From contig NZ_JARGDO010000003.1 in assembly GCF_029211185.1 (NCBI RefSeq), positions 62,001-126,000 of the forward strand: a stretch of 64,000 bases of DNA. Reading direction: 5' to 3'. The DNA is from Tessaracoccus caeni. Its GTDB lineage: Bacteria > Actinomycetota > Actinomycetes > Propionibacteriales > Propionibacteriaceae. Of the stretch, positions 1-7,663 are shown piece after piece. The position numbers and the translations under genes were made by a program. Each line of letters opens with the position of its first letter. Within the stretch, counting starts at the first letter, position 1. The notes beneath the pieces are model-generated. The model ran no database searches, was not told the DNA's origin, and saw only the letters and a list, made by a program, of their open reading frames with translations.

Positions 1-192
1 CACGCGGCCACCGAGCTGGGGTGCGAGACCACCCTGCTCGACACCCGGTCGCGCACCAGGGACGGAATCCGCTTCGTCGATGCGCAAATGCGCTTCCGCA
101 AGGGGCCGAGCCTGCGTGAGGTGATGGCGCAGCTCACCGAGGTGCCCGGCGTCGAGGGCATCTCGCAGCGCAACCGCGACGACGACCTCTGA
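1..192 (+). CDS. MgtC/SapB-family protein, C-terminal end (partial)
   Basis: The reading frame is open from the first base and ends at TGA 190-192, leaving 63 residues of a protein that begins outside the window. The tail has an alternating strand/helix pattern (DAQMRFRKGPSL, then VMAQLTEVPGVEGI) that fits the small ACT-like cytoplasmic domain found at the C-terminus of MgtC/SapB membrane proteins, which are linked to magnesium limitation and acid tolerance. No membrane segment is visible in the retained part, so the family call rests only on this tail. It ends before the palindromic repeat at 231-300. Confidence 0.5.
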   Translation, partial: HAATELGCETTLLDTRSRTRDGIRFVDAQMRFRKGPSLREVMAQLTEVPGVEGISQRNRDDDL

Positions 193-230
193 CCCTGTCG
201 CCGCAACGCCCCCCAATCCCCCCAGCAATC

Positions 231-300
231 CCGAAAATCGGCCAATGGCCGATTTTCGGCATCAGACACCGCAAAATCGGCCATTGGCCGATTTTCCGGA
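231..300. repeat. Paired palindrome, repeat family A, copy 1
   Basis: Two near-identical palindromes lie in tandem. The first (233-257) has 12-base arms GAAAATCGGCCA/TGGCCGATTTTC around a single A. The second (273-295) has core ATCGGCCATTGGCCGAT. They are joined by a 15-base spacer (GGCATCAGACACCGC). The same palindrome-spacer-palindrome layout recurs at 13957-14060 and, inverted, at 57758-57835, always between genes. It resembles REP/BIME-type intergenic repeats. Confidence 0.85.
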
Positions 301-380
301 GAAGGGCCTGATGGGGCAGGGAGGGGCGGAGCTCGGGTGAGGGCAGCGCTTATTCCCCTGTTCGCGGTGCGCGGACAGCT

Positions 381-410
381 TTGACTTGGGTGCCCCCGGT
401 TGCTGACTAT
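381..410 (+). promoter_or_regulatory. Candidate promoter of the sulfate-assimilation operon
   Basis: TTGACT at 381-386 is a good -35. GACTAT at 405-410 is a plausible -10 after an 18-base spacer. Transcription would start near 417-418, at the ATG of the leader peptide, so the mRNA would be leaderless. This is read from the sequence only. Confidence 0.5.
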
Positions 411-417
411 GGACCGC

Positions 418-501
418 ATGAGGAATCTGACGCGATCGCTGCTGGTGCGGCGGTATCACCTGGATTTCCAGCGCGTCTTTTCTGCGATGTGTCGGGCTTG
501 A
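418..501 (+). CDS. Short cysteine leader peptide (27 aa)
   Basis: The 27-residue peptide starts MRNLTRSLLVRR, continues with YHLDF, and ends FSAMCRA. It matches the pattern of actinobacterial 'putative leader peptides' found upstream of sulfur genes: basic RR, then a histidine/valine-aspartate pair, then an Ala-Cys-Arg end. Its one cysteine codon is the fourth from the end. A terminator-like hairpin follows at 532-555, before sulfite reductase. This suggests translation-coupled attenuation in which slow decoding of Cys changes readthrough. An in-frame ATG at 409 would add three residues. I prefer 418 because the promoter at 381-410 would give a leaderless transcript starting there. Confidence 0.6.
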   Translation: MRNLTRSLLVRRYHLDFQRVFSAMCRA

Positions 502-531
502 ACGGCTCGGCGCGCCCTTTTTCCTTCCCCC

Positions 532-555
532 GCCGGGCTGAGTAGCCCGGCTTTT
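532..555 (+). terminator. Attenuator / intrinsic terminator upstream of the sulfite reductase gene
   Basis: An 8-bp perfect GC stem (GCCGGGCT/AGCCCGGC) with a 4-base loop is followed by TTTT. It lies between the leader peptide and the operon's first enzyme gene, so it is best read as a conditional terminator. Confidence 0.65.
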
Positions 556-613
556 CGTGTCCTGCGGGGCGTGCCGTCGCTACCCGGCCCCCAACCCCGA
601 ATCCGAGGACACC

Positions 614-2314
614 ATGACCACCGCCACTCCCACGGGCGCGAGAGTTCGCCCGCCGCGCGAGGGCCGCAGCAACGGCCAATGGCTCATCGACGGGACGAAA
701 CCGCTCAACCCGAATGAGGAGTTCAAGGCCGCTGACAACGGCTTGAACGTGCGGGAACGGATCGAGCAGATCTACTCCAAGCAGGGCTTCGCGTCGATCG
801 AACACGACGACCTGCACGGTCGGATGCGGTGGTGGGGCCTCTACACGCAGCGCAAGCAGGGCATCGACGGTGCCCGCACGGCGCAGATGTCGGCCGACGA
901 GCTGAGCGACGAGTACTTCATGATGCGGGTGCGCACCGACGGCGGCGCGCTCACGCTCGAGCAGCTGCGCACGGTGGCGCAGATCTCGGTGGACTTCGCC
1001 CGCGACACCGCCGACATCTCCGACCGGCAGAACATCCAGCTGCACTGGATCCGGATCGAGGACGTGCCCGAGATCTGGCGACGGCTGGAGGCCGTCGGCC
1101 TGCAGACCACCGAGGCCTGCGGCGACACCCCGCGCGTGATCCTTGGCTCCCCGGTGGCAGGCATCGCGGCCGACGAGATCATCGACCCGACGTCGGCGAT
1201 CCGTGAGATCGTCGAGACCTTCATCGGCGACCCGGAGATCTCCAACCTGCCGCGCAAGTTCAAGTCGGCCATCACCGGCCATCCGAGCCTCGACGTGGTG
1301 CATGAGATCAACGACATCTCGCTGGTGGGCGTCGTGCATCCCGAACTGGGCCCTGGCTACGACCTCTGGGTCGGCGGCGGGCTCTCCACCGCCCCGCGCC
1401 TGGCCGAGCGCCTGGGCGCCTTCGTCGCTCCCGAGCAGACCGCCGAGGTGTGGCACGGCGTGGTGCGGATCTTCCGCGACTACGGCTACCGGCGCCTCCG
1501 TAACAAGGCCCGGCTGAAGTTCCTGCTGGCCGACTGGGGGCCGGAGAAGTTCCGCCGCGTCCTGCAGGACCAGTACCTGGGCTACGAATTGCCCGACGGC
1601 CCGGCTGCGGTGGCCGACGGCAGCCCCAGCGACCACGTCGGCGTGCACGAGCAGAAGGACGGCAAGCTGTACGTCGGCCTGGCGCCGATCGTCGGGCGTT
1701 CCTCCGGGTCGGCGCTGCTGACCTTGGCGGACGCCGCCGAGGCCGCGGGATCGGGTCGCATTCGACTCACCCCGCACCAGAAGCTGGTGGTGCTCGACGT
1801 CGACCCCGCGCGCGTCGACGGCCTGCTCGAAGCGGCCGAGGGGATCGGCCTGACGGCGTCCCCCGGGGCGTTCCGCCGGCACACCATGGCCTGCACCGGC
1901 ATCGAGTTCTGCAAGCTGGCCTTCGTCGACACCAAGAACACCGCCACCAAGACCGCGCTCGAACTCGACGCGCGGCTCGACGGCATCCAGATCGGCGCGC
2001 CGATCACGCTCAACGTCAACGGCTGCCCCAACTCCTGCGCCCGCATCCAGACCGCCGACATCGGCCTGAAGGGGCAGGTCGCCAAGAGTGCCGATGGCGA
2101 CGAGTTCGCCTTCCAGGTGCACCTGGGCGGTGGCCTGGCGTCGTCGGGTCGCGACGAGGCGGGCCTCGGCCGCACCGTGCGCGGCTTGAAGGTGACGGCC
2201 AAGGAGCTGACCGACTATGTGGAGCGCGTCACCCGTCGCTTCGCCGAGGATCGGGCCGGGGACGAGTCCTTCGCCAGCTGGGCCCACCGTGCCGACGAGG
2301 AGGCGTTGCGGTGA
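614..2314 (+). CDS. sir: Ferredoxin-dependent sulfite (nitrite/sulfite) reductase
   Basis: This 566-residue enzyme would carry out the six-electron reduction of sulfite to sulfide in assimilation. Four cysteines that hold the [4Fe-4S] cluster and siroheme are visible: CTGIEFC (Cys427 and Cys433) and NGCPNSC (Cys471 and Cys475). Two ferredoxin-like half-domains precede and surround them, and the length is normal for the family. The ATG at 614 is chosen because GAGGA lies just upstream; the frame stays open further 5' without a ribosome site. Its TGA overlaps the GTG of the next gene. Sulfite rather than nitrite as substrate is inferred from the cys operon and the downstream siroheme gene. Confidence 0.92.
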   Translation: MTTATPTGARVRPPREGRSNGQWLIDGTKPLNPNEEFKAADNGLNVRERIEQIYSKQGFASIEHDDLHGRMRWWGLYTQRKQGIDGARTAQMSADELSDEYFMMRVRTDGGALTLEQLRTVAQISVDFARDTADISDRQNIQLHWIRIEDVPEIWRRLEAVGLQTTEACGDTPRVILGSPVAGIAADEIIDPTSAIREIVETFIGDPEISNLPRKFKSAITGHPSLDVVHEINDISLVGVVHPELGPGYDLWVGGGLSTAPRLAERLGAFVAPEQTAEVWHGVVRIFRDYGYRRLRNKARLKFLLADWGPEKFRRVLQDQYLGYELPDGPAAVADGSPSDHVGVHEQKDGKLYVGLAPIVGRSSGSALLTLADAAEAAGSGRIRLTPHQKLVVLDVDPARVDGLLEAAEGIGLTASPGAFRRHTMACTGIEFCKLAFVDTKNTATKTALELDARLDGIQIGAPITLNVNGCPNSCARIQTADIGLKGQVAKSADGDEFAFQVHLGGGLASSGRDEAGLGRTVRGLKVTAKELTDYVERVTRRFAEDRAGDESFASWAHRADEEALR

Positions 2315-4155
2315 CGACCGCTGCTGAGTACCTGGTGCGGGGCCATGGTCCCGGTCGGCGTCGCACGGAGGCTGAGCTGGAGGCGCTGGCCCGGGAGGCC
2401 TCCGTCCGGTTCGCCGATGCGTCCGCCGACGAGGTGGTGGCGTGGGCGGCCGAGACCTTCGGGGATTCGCTCGTCGTGGCCTGTTCCATGGCGGCGGACA
2501 CCGTCGTGGCGCACCTGGCCGCGACGCATCGCCCGGGCGTCGACGTGCTGTTCCTGGAGACCGGCTACCACTTTCCCGAGACCATCGCGACGCGCGCCGC
2601 GCTGGTCGACGCGCTCGAGATCACGATCGTCGACGCCCTGCCGCAGCTGACCGTCGCCGAGCAGGACGCCGAGTACGGCGCCGAGCTCTTCGCCCGCGAT
2701 GCCCGCCAATGCTGCGCGATGCGCAAGGTGGAGCCGATCAACCGGGAGCTGAGCGGCTACGAGGCCTGGATCACCGGGCTCCGTCGCGAGGACTCCCCGC
2801 TGCGCGCGGACACGGCCCTCGTCGAATGGGACTCCGCGCACAAGATGGTCAAGATCAACCCCATCGCTGCATGGAGCTTCGACGAGCAGCTCGGCTACGC
2901 CACCGAGCACGCGGTGCCGGTCAACCCGTTGCTGTCGCAGGGCTACCCGTCCATCGGCTGCGCCCCCTGCACCCGCCCCGTTGCGCCGGGCGAAGATCCC
3001 CGAGCCGGCCGCTGGGCCGGTCTGGCCAAGACCGAATGCGGACTCCACGTCACCGAAGACCACCCCGAGGAGATCATCACTGTGCCCATCTTGGACGCTC
3101 GTATCCAGCTTGATCTGGACCCCGTGGATGAGTCGGCGCCCGAGGCCGCTCCTTTCGAGGCTCGGCCGCAGACGGCCTCGCACCTCAAGGAGCGTGAAGA
3201 AGGTGCTTCGCGCGATCCGATTGTCGAGGCTCGGCCGCAGACGGCTTCGCACATCGAGGAGCACACTCTGACGCATCTGCAGGAGTTGGAGTCGGAAGCG
3301 ATCCACATCATCCGTGAGGCCGTCTCCGAGCTGGAGCGCCCCGTGCTGCTGTTCTCCGGCGGCAAGGACTCCGTGGTGATGCTGCACCTGGCGTCCAAGG
3401 CGTTCTGGCCGGGCAAGGTGCCGTTCCCCGTGATGCACGTCGACACTGGGCACAACTTCCCCGAGGTGATCGAGTACCGCGACCGCACCGTCGAGCGCCT
3501 GGGCCTGCGACTGGTGGTCGCCTCCGTGCAGGACTACATCGACGACGGCCGCCTCCTCGAGCGCGCCGACGGCACCCGCAACCCGCTGCAGACCCAGCCG
3601 CTGCTCGACGCCATCGCCGAGCACCGTTTCGACGCGGTCTTCGGAGGCGGCCGTCGCGACGAGGAGAAGGCCCGCGCCAAGGAGCGCGTGGTGAGCCTGC
3701 GCGACGCCTTCGGCCAGTGGGATCCGCGTAACCAGCGCCCCGAACTCTGGAACCTCTACAACCCGCGGCACCGTCCCGGCGAGCACGTGCGCGTCTTCCC
3801 GCTGTCCAACTGGACCGAGCTCGACGTGTGGCGCTACATCGAGGCCGAGAACATCGAGCTGCCCGAGATGTACTACGCCCACGAGCGCGAGGTCTTCGAG
3901 CGCGACGGCATGCTGCTGGCCGTGGGTCCGTACTCCCAGCCGCGCGACGGCGAGACCGTGCGCGTCGAGCAGGTGCGCTACCGCACCGTCGGCGACATGA
4001 GCTGCACGGGCGCGGTCGCCTCCGACGCGGCCACCGTGGCCGACGTGATCGCCGAGGTGGCCGCCACCCGGATCACCGAACGCGGCGCCACCCGGGCCGA
4101 CGACCGCCTCACCGAAGCCGCCATGGAAGACCGCAAGAAGGAGGGGTACTTCTGA
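2311..4155 (+). CDS. cysHD: Fused APS reductase (CysH) and sulfate adenylyltransferase subunit 2 (CysD)
   Basis: This 614-residue fusion combines two steps of sulfate assimilation. Residues about 1-260 are the thioredoxin-dependent reductase. The Cys134-Cys135 and Cys217-x2-Cys220 pairs mark the [4Fe-4S] type that usually acts on APS, and the catalytic ECGLH carries Cys243. Residues about 318-614 are CysD, the ATP-sulfurylase catalytic subunit, with the PP-loop SGGKDS at 349-354, ending MEDRKKEGYF. Residues about 282-315 form a linker encoded by two copies of the genome's family B palindromic repeat, both in frame. The GTG start overlaps the previous stop, and the stop overlaps the cysN ATG. 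These enzymes are normally separate polypeptides. Confidence 0.9.
   Translation: MTTAAEYLVRGHGPGRRRTEAELEALAREASVRFADASADEVVAWAAETFGDSLVVACSMAADTVVAHLAATHRPGVDVLFLETGYHFPETIATRAALVDALEITIVDALPQLTVAEQDAEYGAELFARDARQCCAMRKVEPINRELSGYEAWITGLRREDSPLRADTALVEWDSAHKMVKINPIAAWSFDEQLGYATEHAVPVNPLLSQGYPSIGCAPCTRPVAPGEDPRAGRWAGLAKTECGLHVTEDHPEEIITVPILDARIQLDLDPVDESAPEAAPFEARPQTASHLKEREEGASRDPIVEARPQTASHIEEHTLTHLQELESEAIHIIREAVSELERPVLLFSGGKDSVVMLHLASKAFWPGKVPFPVMHVDTGHNFPEVIEYRDRTVERLGLRLVVASVQDYIDDGRLLERADGTRNPLQTQPLLDAIAEHRFDAVFGGGRRDEEKARAKERVVSLRDAFGQWDPRNQRPELWNLYNPRHRPGEHVRVFPLSNWTELDVWRYIEAENIELPEMYYAHEREVFERDGMLLAVGPYSQPRDGETVRVEQVRYRTVGDMSCTGAVASDAATVADVIAEVAATRITERGATRADDRLTEAAMEDRKKEGYF
3151..3265. 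repeat. Two family B repeats inside the cysH-cysD coding sequence
   Basis: Bases 3155-3186 match, in reverse complement, 31 of 32 bases of the intergenic repeat at 50600-50631. A second copy at 3224-3255 matches 29 of 32. Both are translated in the same frame, giving the repeated peptides FEARPQTASHLKE and VEARPQTASHIEE, 23 codons apart. They encode the linker between the two enzyme halves. Confidence 0.85.
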
Positions 4156-5510
4156 TGAGCGCCTCAACACTGGAAGCCATCCGCCCGTCGACCACCGGCA
4201 CCCTGCTCCGCCTGGCCACCGCCGGCAGCGTCGACGACGGCAAGTCCACCCTCGTCGGCCGACTGCTGTATGACAGCAAGTCCGTGCTCGCCGATCAGCT
4301 CGAATCCGTCGAGCGCGTCAGCCGCGACAAGGGTCTGGGTCACGTCGACCTGGCGCTGCTCACCGACGGCCTGCGCGCCGAGCGCGAGCAGGGCATCACC
4401 ATCGACGTCGCCTACCGCTACTTCGCCACCGCCAACCGCACCTTCATCCTGGCGGATTGCCCCGGCCACGTGCAGTACACCCGCAACACCGTCACCGGCT
4501 CCTCGACGGCCGACGTGCTGGTGCTTCTGGTGGACGTGCGCAAGGGCGTGCTGGAGCAGACCCGCCGCCACCTGGCTGTCGGTCAGCTGCTGCGGGTGCC
4601 CACCATCGTGGTGGCGGTCAACAAGATCGACCTGGTCGACTACGACGAGGCCACCTACCGCCGCATCGCCGCCGAGGTGGGCGCCGTCGCCGAGGATCTG
4701 GGTGTCAGCGAGCTGATCACGCTTCCGGTGTCCGCCTTGGTGGGCGACAACATCGTCGAGCGCTCCGACAACACGCCCTGGTACGAGGGCCCGTCGCTGC
4801 TCGAACTGCTGGAGACGCTCCCCGCGGGGGCCGAGGCCGCCCGGCTGCCGTTCCGGCTGCCCGTGCAGCTGACGCTGCGCCCGCAGGAGGCTGCGCTCGA
4901 TCCGACCTACCGGGAGTACCGCGGCTACGCCGGCCAGATCTCCACCGGTCAGGTGAGCGTGGGCGACGAGGTGGTGGTCCTGCCATCGGGCCGGCGCACC
5001 ACCGTCGTCGGGATCGACACCCCCGAGGGCGAGAAGGAGACGGCCTATGCGCCGATGTCGGTGGCGCTGCGGCTGGCCGATGAGATCGACATCGCCCGAG
5101 GCGCGGTGATCGCCGGGGCCGAGTTCGCGCCCGAGCCCATCGAAGAGATCGACGGCATGCTCGCCTGGCTGGCCGAGCGGCCGCTGCGCGTCGGCTCGCG
5201 GGTGCTGGTCAAGCACGGCACCACCACCGTGCAGGGGCTCGTCCGCGACATCCACGGCCGGCTCGATCTGGACGCCCTGCGCCCCGAGCGCACCGACGTG
5301 CTGGAGCTCAACGACATCGGCCGCGTGGGCATCCGGCTGGCCGCCCCCGTCGCCGCTGACGACTACACCGTCAGCCGTCGCACCGGCTCCTTCCTGGTGA
5401 TCGACCCGCAGACCGGCGGCACTCTGGCCGCTGGCATGGTGCGCGGCTCCGATGCCTTCGCCGCGAAGGCCGCCATCGGCGAGGCCGACGTCGTCGACTG
5501 GGTCATCTGA
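4155..5510 (+). CDS. cysN: Sulfate adenylyltransferase subunit 1 (GTPase)
   Basis: This 451-residue EF-Tu-like GTPase would pair with CysD to make APS from sulfate and ATP, using GTP hydrolysis to drive the reaction. The P-loop GSVDDGKS is at residues 24-31, followed by the G3 motif DCPGH, the G4 motif NKID, and two beta-barrel domains. No APS kinase (CysC) domain is attached, which fits the direct APS reduction suggested by the cysteines of CysH. The ATG overlaps the cysHD stop by one base, so the genes are probably translationally coupled. Confidence 0.93.
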   Translation: MSASTLEAIRPSTTGTLLRLATAGSVDDGKSTLVGRLLYDSKSVLADQLESVERVSRDKGLGHVDLALLTDGLRAEREQGITIDVAYRYFATANRTFILADCPGHVQYTRNTVTGSSTADVLVLLVDVRKGVLEQTRRHLAVGQLLRVPTIVVAVNKIDLVDYDEATYRRIAAEVGAVAEDLGVSELITLPVSALVGDNIVERSDNTPWYEGPSLLELLETLPAGAEAARLPFRLPVQLTLRPQEAALDPTYREYRGYAGQISTGQVSVGDEVVVLPSGRRTTVVGIDTPEGEKETAYAPMSVALRLADEIDIARGAVIAGAEFAPEPIEEIDGMLAWLAERPLRVGSRVLVKHGTTTVQGLVRDIHGRLDLDALRPERTDVLELNDIGRVGIRLAAPVAADDYTVSRRTGSFLVIDPQTGGTLAAGMVRGSDAFAAKAAIGEADVVDWVI

Positions 5511-5511
5511 C

Positions 5512-6423
5512 GTGAAACGACTGGTCATCCTGGCTCTGGTGGGTTTCGCCGCCCAGCTGGTCGACGGATCCCTGGGGATGGGCTTCGGCGTCACCTCGAC
5601 GTCGCTGCTGCTCATCGCCGGTCTCACCCCGGCCATGGCCTCGGCCTCGGTGCACCTCGCCGAGCTGGGCACCAACGTGGCGTCCGGCTTCTCGCACTGG
5701 AAGCTGGGCAACGTCGACTGGCGGCTGGTGGCCCGTCTCGGCGTGCCGGGGGCGCTGGGGGCCTTCGGCGGGGCGACGTTCCTCTCTCAGATCTCCACCA
5801 CCGCGGCCAAGCCCGTGATGGCGGCGATCCTCGGGGCGCTCGGCATGTACATCCTGCTGCGCTACGCGATCCGGCCACCGGCCGTGGCGCAGGCCCGGAC
5901 CTCCCCGCACACCGCGAAGTTCCTGGTTCCCCTCGGCCTGGCCGGAGGGTTCGTCGACGCCACCGGCGGCGGTGGCTGGGGCCCGGTGGCCACCACGTCG
6001 CTGCTCAGCGCAGGCAAGACGGCGCCGCGGACGGTGATCGGCTCCGTGGACACCTCAGAGTTCATGGTCTCCTTCGCGGCCAGCCTCGGCTTCGTCGTGA
6101 ACCTCGGTCTGCTCGGCATCGACTGGCGCATCGTCGTTGCCCTGCTTCTCGGCGGCCTCGTCGCCGCCCCCATCGCCGCCTGGCTGGTCTCTCGGATCCC
6201 CGCCCAGATCATGGGCGTGGCCGTCGGCGGAATCATCATCATGACCAACCTCAAGACGCTGTTCGACGCGAGCCAGCTGTCCAGCGAGCAGATCACCGTC
6301 GGGTTCACCGTCTTCGCCGCCGTCTGGGTGGCCATGACCGCCTGGACCGCATGGCGCTACGAACGCCGGCGCCGGGCAGAGATCGCTGCCAAGGAAGCCT
6401 CAGAAATGGAGTGGTCGATATGA
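5512..6423 (+). CDS. TauE/SafE-family sulfite/anion exporter
   Basis: A 303-residue inner-membrane protein with about eight hydrophobic segments and the twofold TauE/SafE pattern. The first half has VDGSLGMGFGVTSTS, and the second has VDATGGGGWGPVATTSLLS. Members move sulfite, sulfoacetate or other sulfur compounds. Here it probably exports excess sulfite or imports a sulfur anion for the operon. The GTG at 5512 lies directly after the cysN stop, and the stop overlaps the next ATG. Direction of transport cannot be read from sequence. Confidence 0.85.
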   Translation: MKRLVILALVGFAAQLVDGSLGMGFGVTSTSLLLIAGLTPAMASASVHLAELGTNVASGFSHWKLGNVDWRLVARLGVPGALGAFGGATFLSQISTTAAKPVMAAILGALGMYILLRYAIRPPAVAQARTSPHTAKFLVPLGLAGGFVDATGGGGWGPVATTSLLSAGKTAPRTVIGSVDTSEFMVSFAASLGFVVNLGLLGIDWRIVVALLLGGLVAAPIAAWLVSRIPAQIMGVAVGGIIIMTNLKTLFDASQLSSEQITVGFTVFAAVWVAMTAWTAWRYERRRRAEIAAKEASEMEWSI

Positions 6424-7106
6424 GCACCTCACACACCGTCGTCCTTGCCTGGCACGGCACCCGTCATCCCGACGGGACGGTGGTGCCCGAGTTGGTGCGC
6501 CGCCGCGTCGCCCGGCTGCTGCCCGATGCGCGGGTGGTCAACGGGTGGGTCGACCTGATCGAGCCGACGCTGTCCGACGTGCTGGCCCAGGTCGGCGACG
6601 CCACCGTCGTGCCCTGCTTCCTGGCCGCCGGCTACCACGTGCGCCACGACATCCCGGAGGCCGCCGCGGCCAGCGGGCACCACGTCGAGGTGACCCGCCA
6701 CATCGGCGGCCTGCTGACCGACGCCGTGATCGAGCGGCTGGCAGAGTCAGGCGGACCGGGCGACGCCGTGGTGCTCGCCGCCGCCGGCTCCAAGCGCCCC
6801 AACGCGCTCGCCGAGATCGACGCCGTGGCTGCCGAACTGGAGGAGCGTCTGGGGGTGCCCGTGGTGCCTGGCAACGTCTACATGGCGCGGCCGTCGGTGG
6901 CCGACGCGGTGGACCGGCTGCGCGCGGAAGGACACCGTCGCATCACCGTGGCGCCCTACCTGCTCTCGCAGGGGTTGTGGTCGGAGCGAATCGAAGGCCT
7001 CGGCGTCCGTGTCGCCGAGCCGCTGGGGGACCACCCGATGGTCGCGCAGGCGATCGTCGGTCTGGTTGCGCCCCGTCTCGCCGCCGTCGAGTTCCTGGCG
7101 GCATAA
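6420..7106 (+). CDS. Sirohydrochlorin ferrochelatase (CbiX/SirB-like)
   Basis: A 228-residue protein with the CbiX metal-binding HGTRHP at residues 10-15 and a second half-domain (YLLSQGLWSERI), the two-domain layout of long-form CbiX/SirB. It would insert iron into sirohydrochlorin to make siroheme, the cofactor of the sulfite reductase at the start of the same operon. The ATG overlaps the previous stop (ATGA). A cobalt chelatase role is possible in principle, but no cobalamin genes are nearby. Confidence 0.85.
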   Translation: MSTSHTVVLAWHGTRHPDGTVVPELVRRRVARLLPDARVVNGWVDLIEPTLSDVLAQVGDATVVPCFLAAGYHVRHDIPEAAAASGHHVEVTRHIGGLLTDAVIERLAESGGPGDAVVLAAAGSKRPNALAEIDAVAAELEERLGVPVVPGNVYMARPSVADAVDRLRAEGHRRITVAPYLLSQGLWSERIEGLGVRVAEPLGDHPMVAQAIVGLVAPRLAAVEFLAA

Positions 7107-7129
7107 GCGCATAGAGACTCCACGCATAT

Positions 7130-7168
7130 GAGATCCCGCTAGTAGGTGCCGCCTACTAGCGGGATCTC
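7130..7168 (+). terminator. Strong hairpin ending the cys operon
   Basis: A perfect 17-bp inverted repeat (left arm GAGATCCCGCTAGTAGG) has a 5-base loop and starts 23 bases after the CbiX stop. No T-run follows, so it may act by stem stability or as a 3' RNA stabiliser. The right arm ends GCGGGATCTC, a 10-mer seen also near 13879, 13940 and 16274. Confidence 0.65.
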
Positions 7169-7663
7169 TGTGCTGGCATCCAGGCCGGTCCTGTGGCCAG
7201 CCGGTGCCCATCAGGTGACGCCGGTTTTTTACCATGGCGTGGATCAAGCTATTCTAAGCGCGGCTGATGCTAGGTCTCCTCTTCAAGGGGTATGGAGAGG
7301 ACCGTTTCGGAACTCGTTCCGAGCATGAGTCGCACCGGGGGGTGTAAGCGGAGCCATGTGCTGCGCGCGCACCCTCTTTTTTTGTGTCTTCGTGAGGTTG
7401 CAAGTGCGAATGAAGGACGATCCCGTACCGGGTGGACCGTTCCAACAGCGGACTGTGACGGCAGTGTTGAGTGCCGTCCTGTCCGCTGCCTGCGGTGTTC
7501 CCCTACAGGCTCCGCGGGTTGCGGATGTCTACCGCCGGCTCGGGGTCGCCGTCATAGCGAAAGGAGGGAGGCCCGCCTGATCTCTGAGAGCGGCGTCCCG
7601 CCGCACCCCCCGTTCACAGATCCGACTTATCTATCACCCACTGACCTCCTACGAAGGGGAGAA
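7169..7663 (+). other. Gene-free region and long leader before the pilus genes
   Basis: About 500 bases hold no convincing gene, although one frame stays open from 7292 into the pilin. A short dyad GGAACTCGTTCC lies near 7309-7320, and a hairpin (GACGGCA...TGCCGTC) lies near 7459-7480. A run of seven or more T follows GCACCCTC near 7370-7384. The region probably contains the pilus promoter and a structured 5' leader. The pilin ribosome site AGGGGAG is at 7653-7660. Confidence 0.4.

Noticed and set aside
7292-7663. Extending the major pilin 124 residues upstream
   Set aside because: The added part has no signal-peptide or domain logic. The good ribosome site and signal peptide start at 7664.
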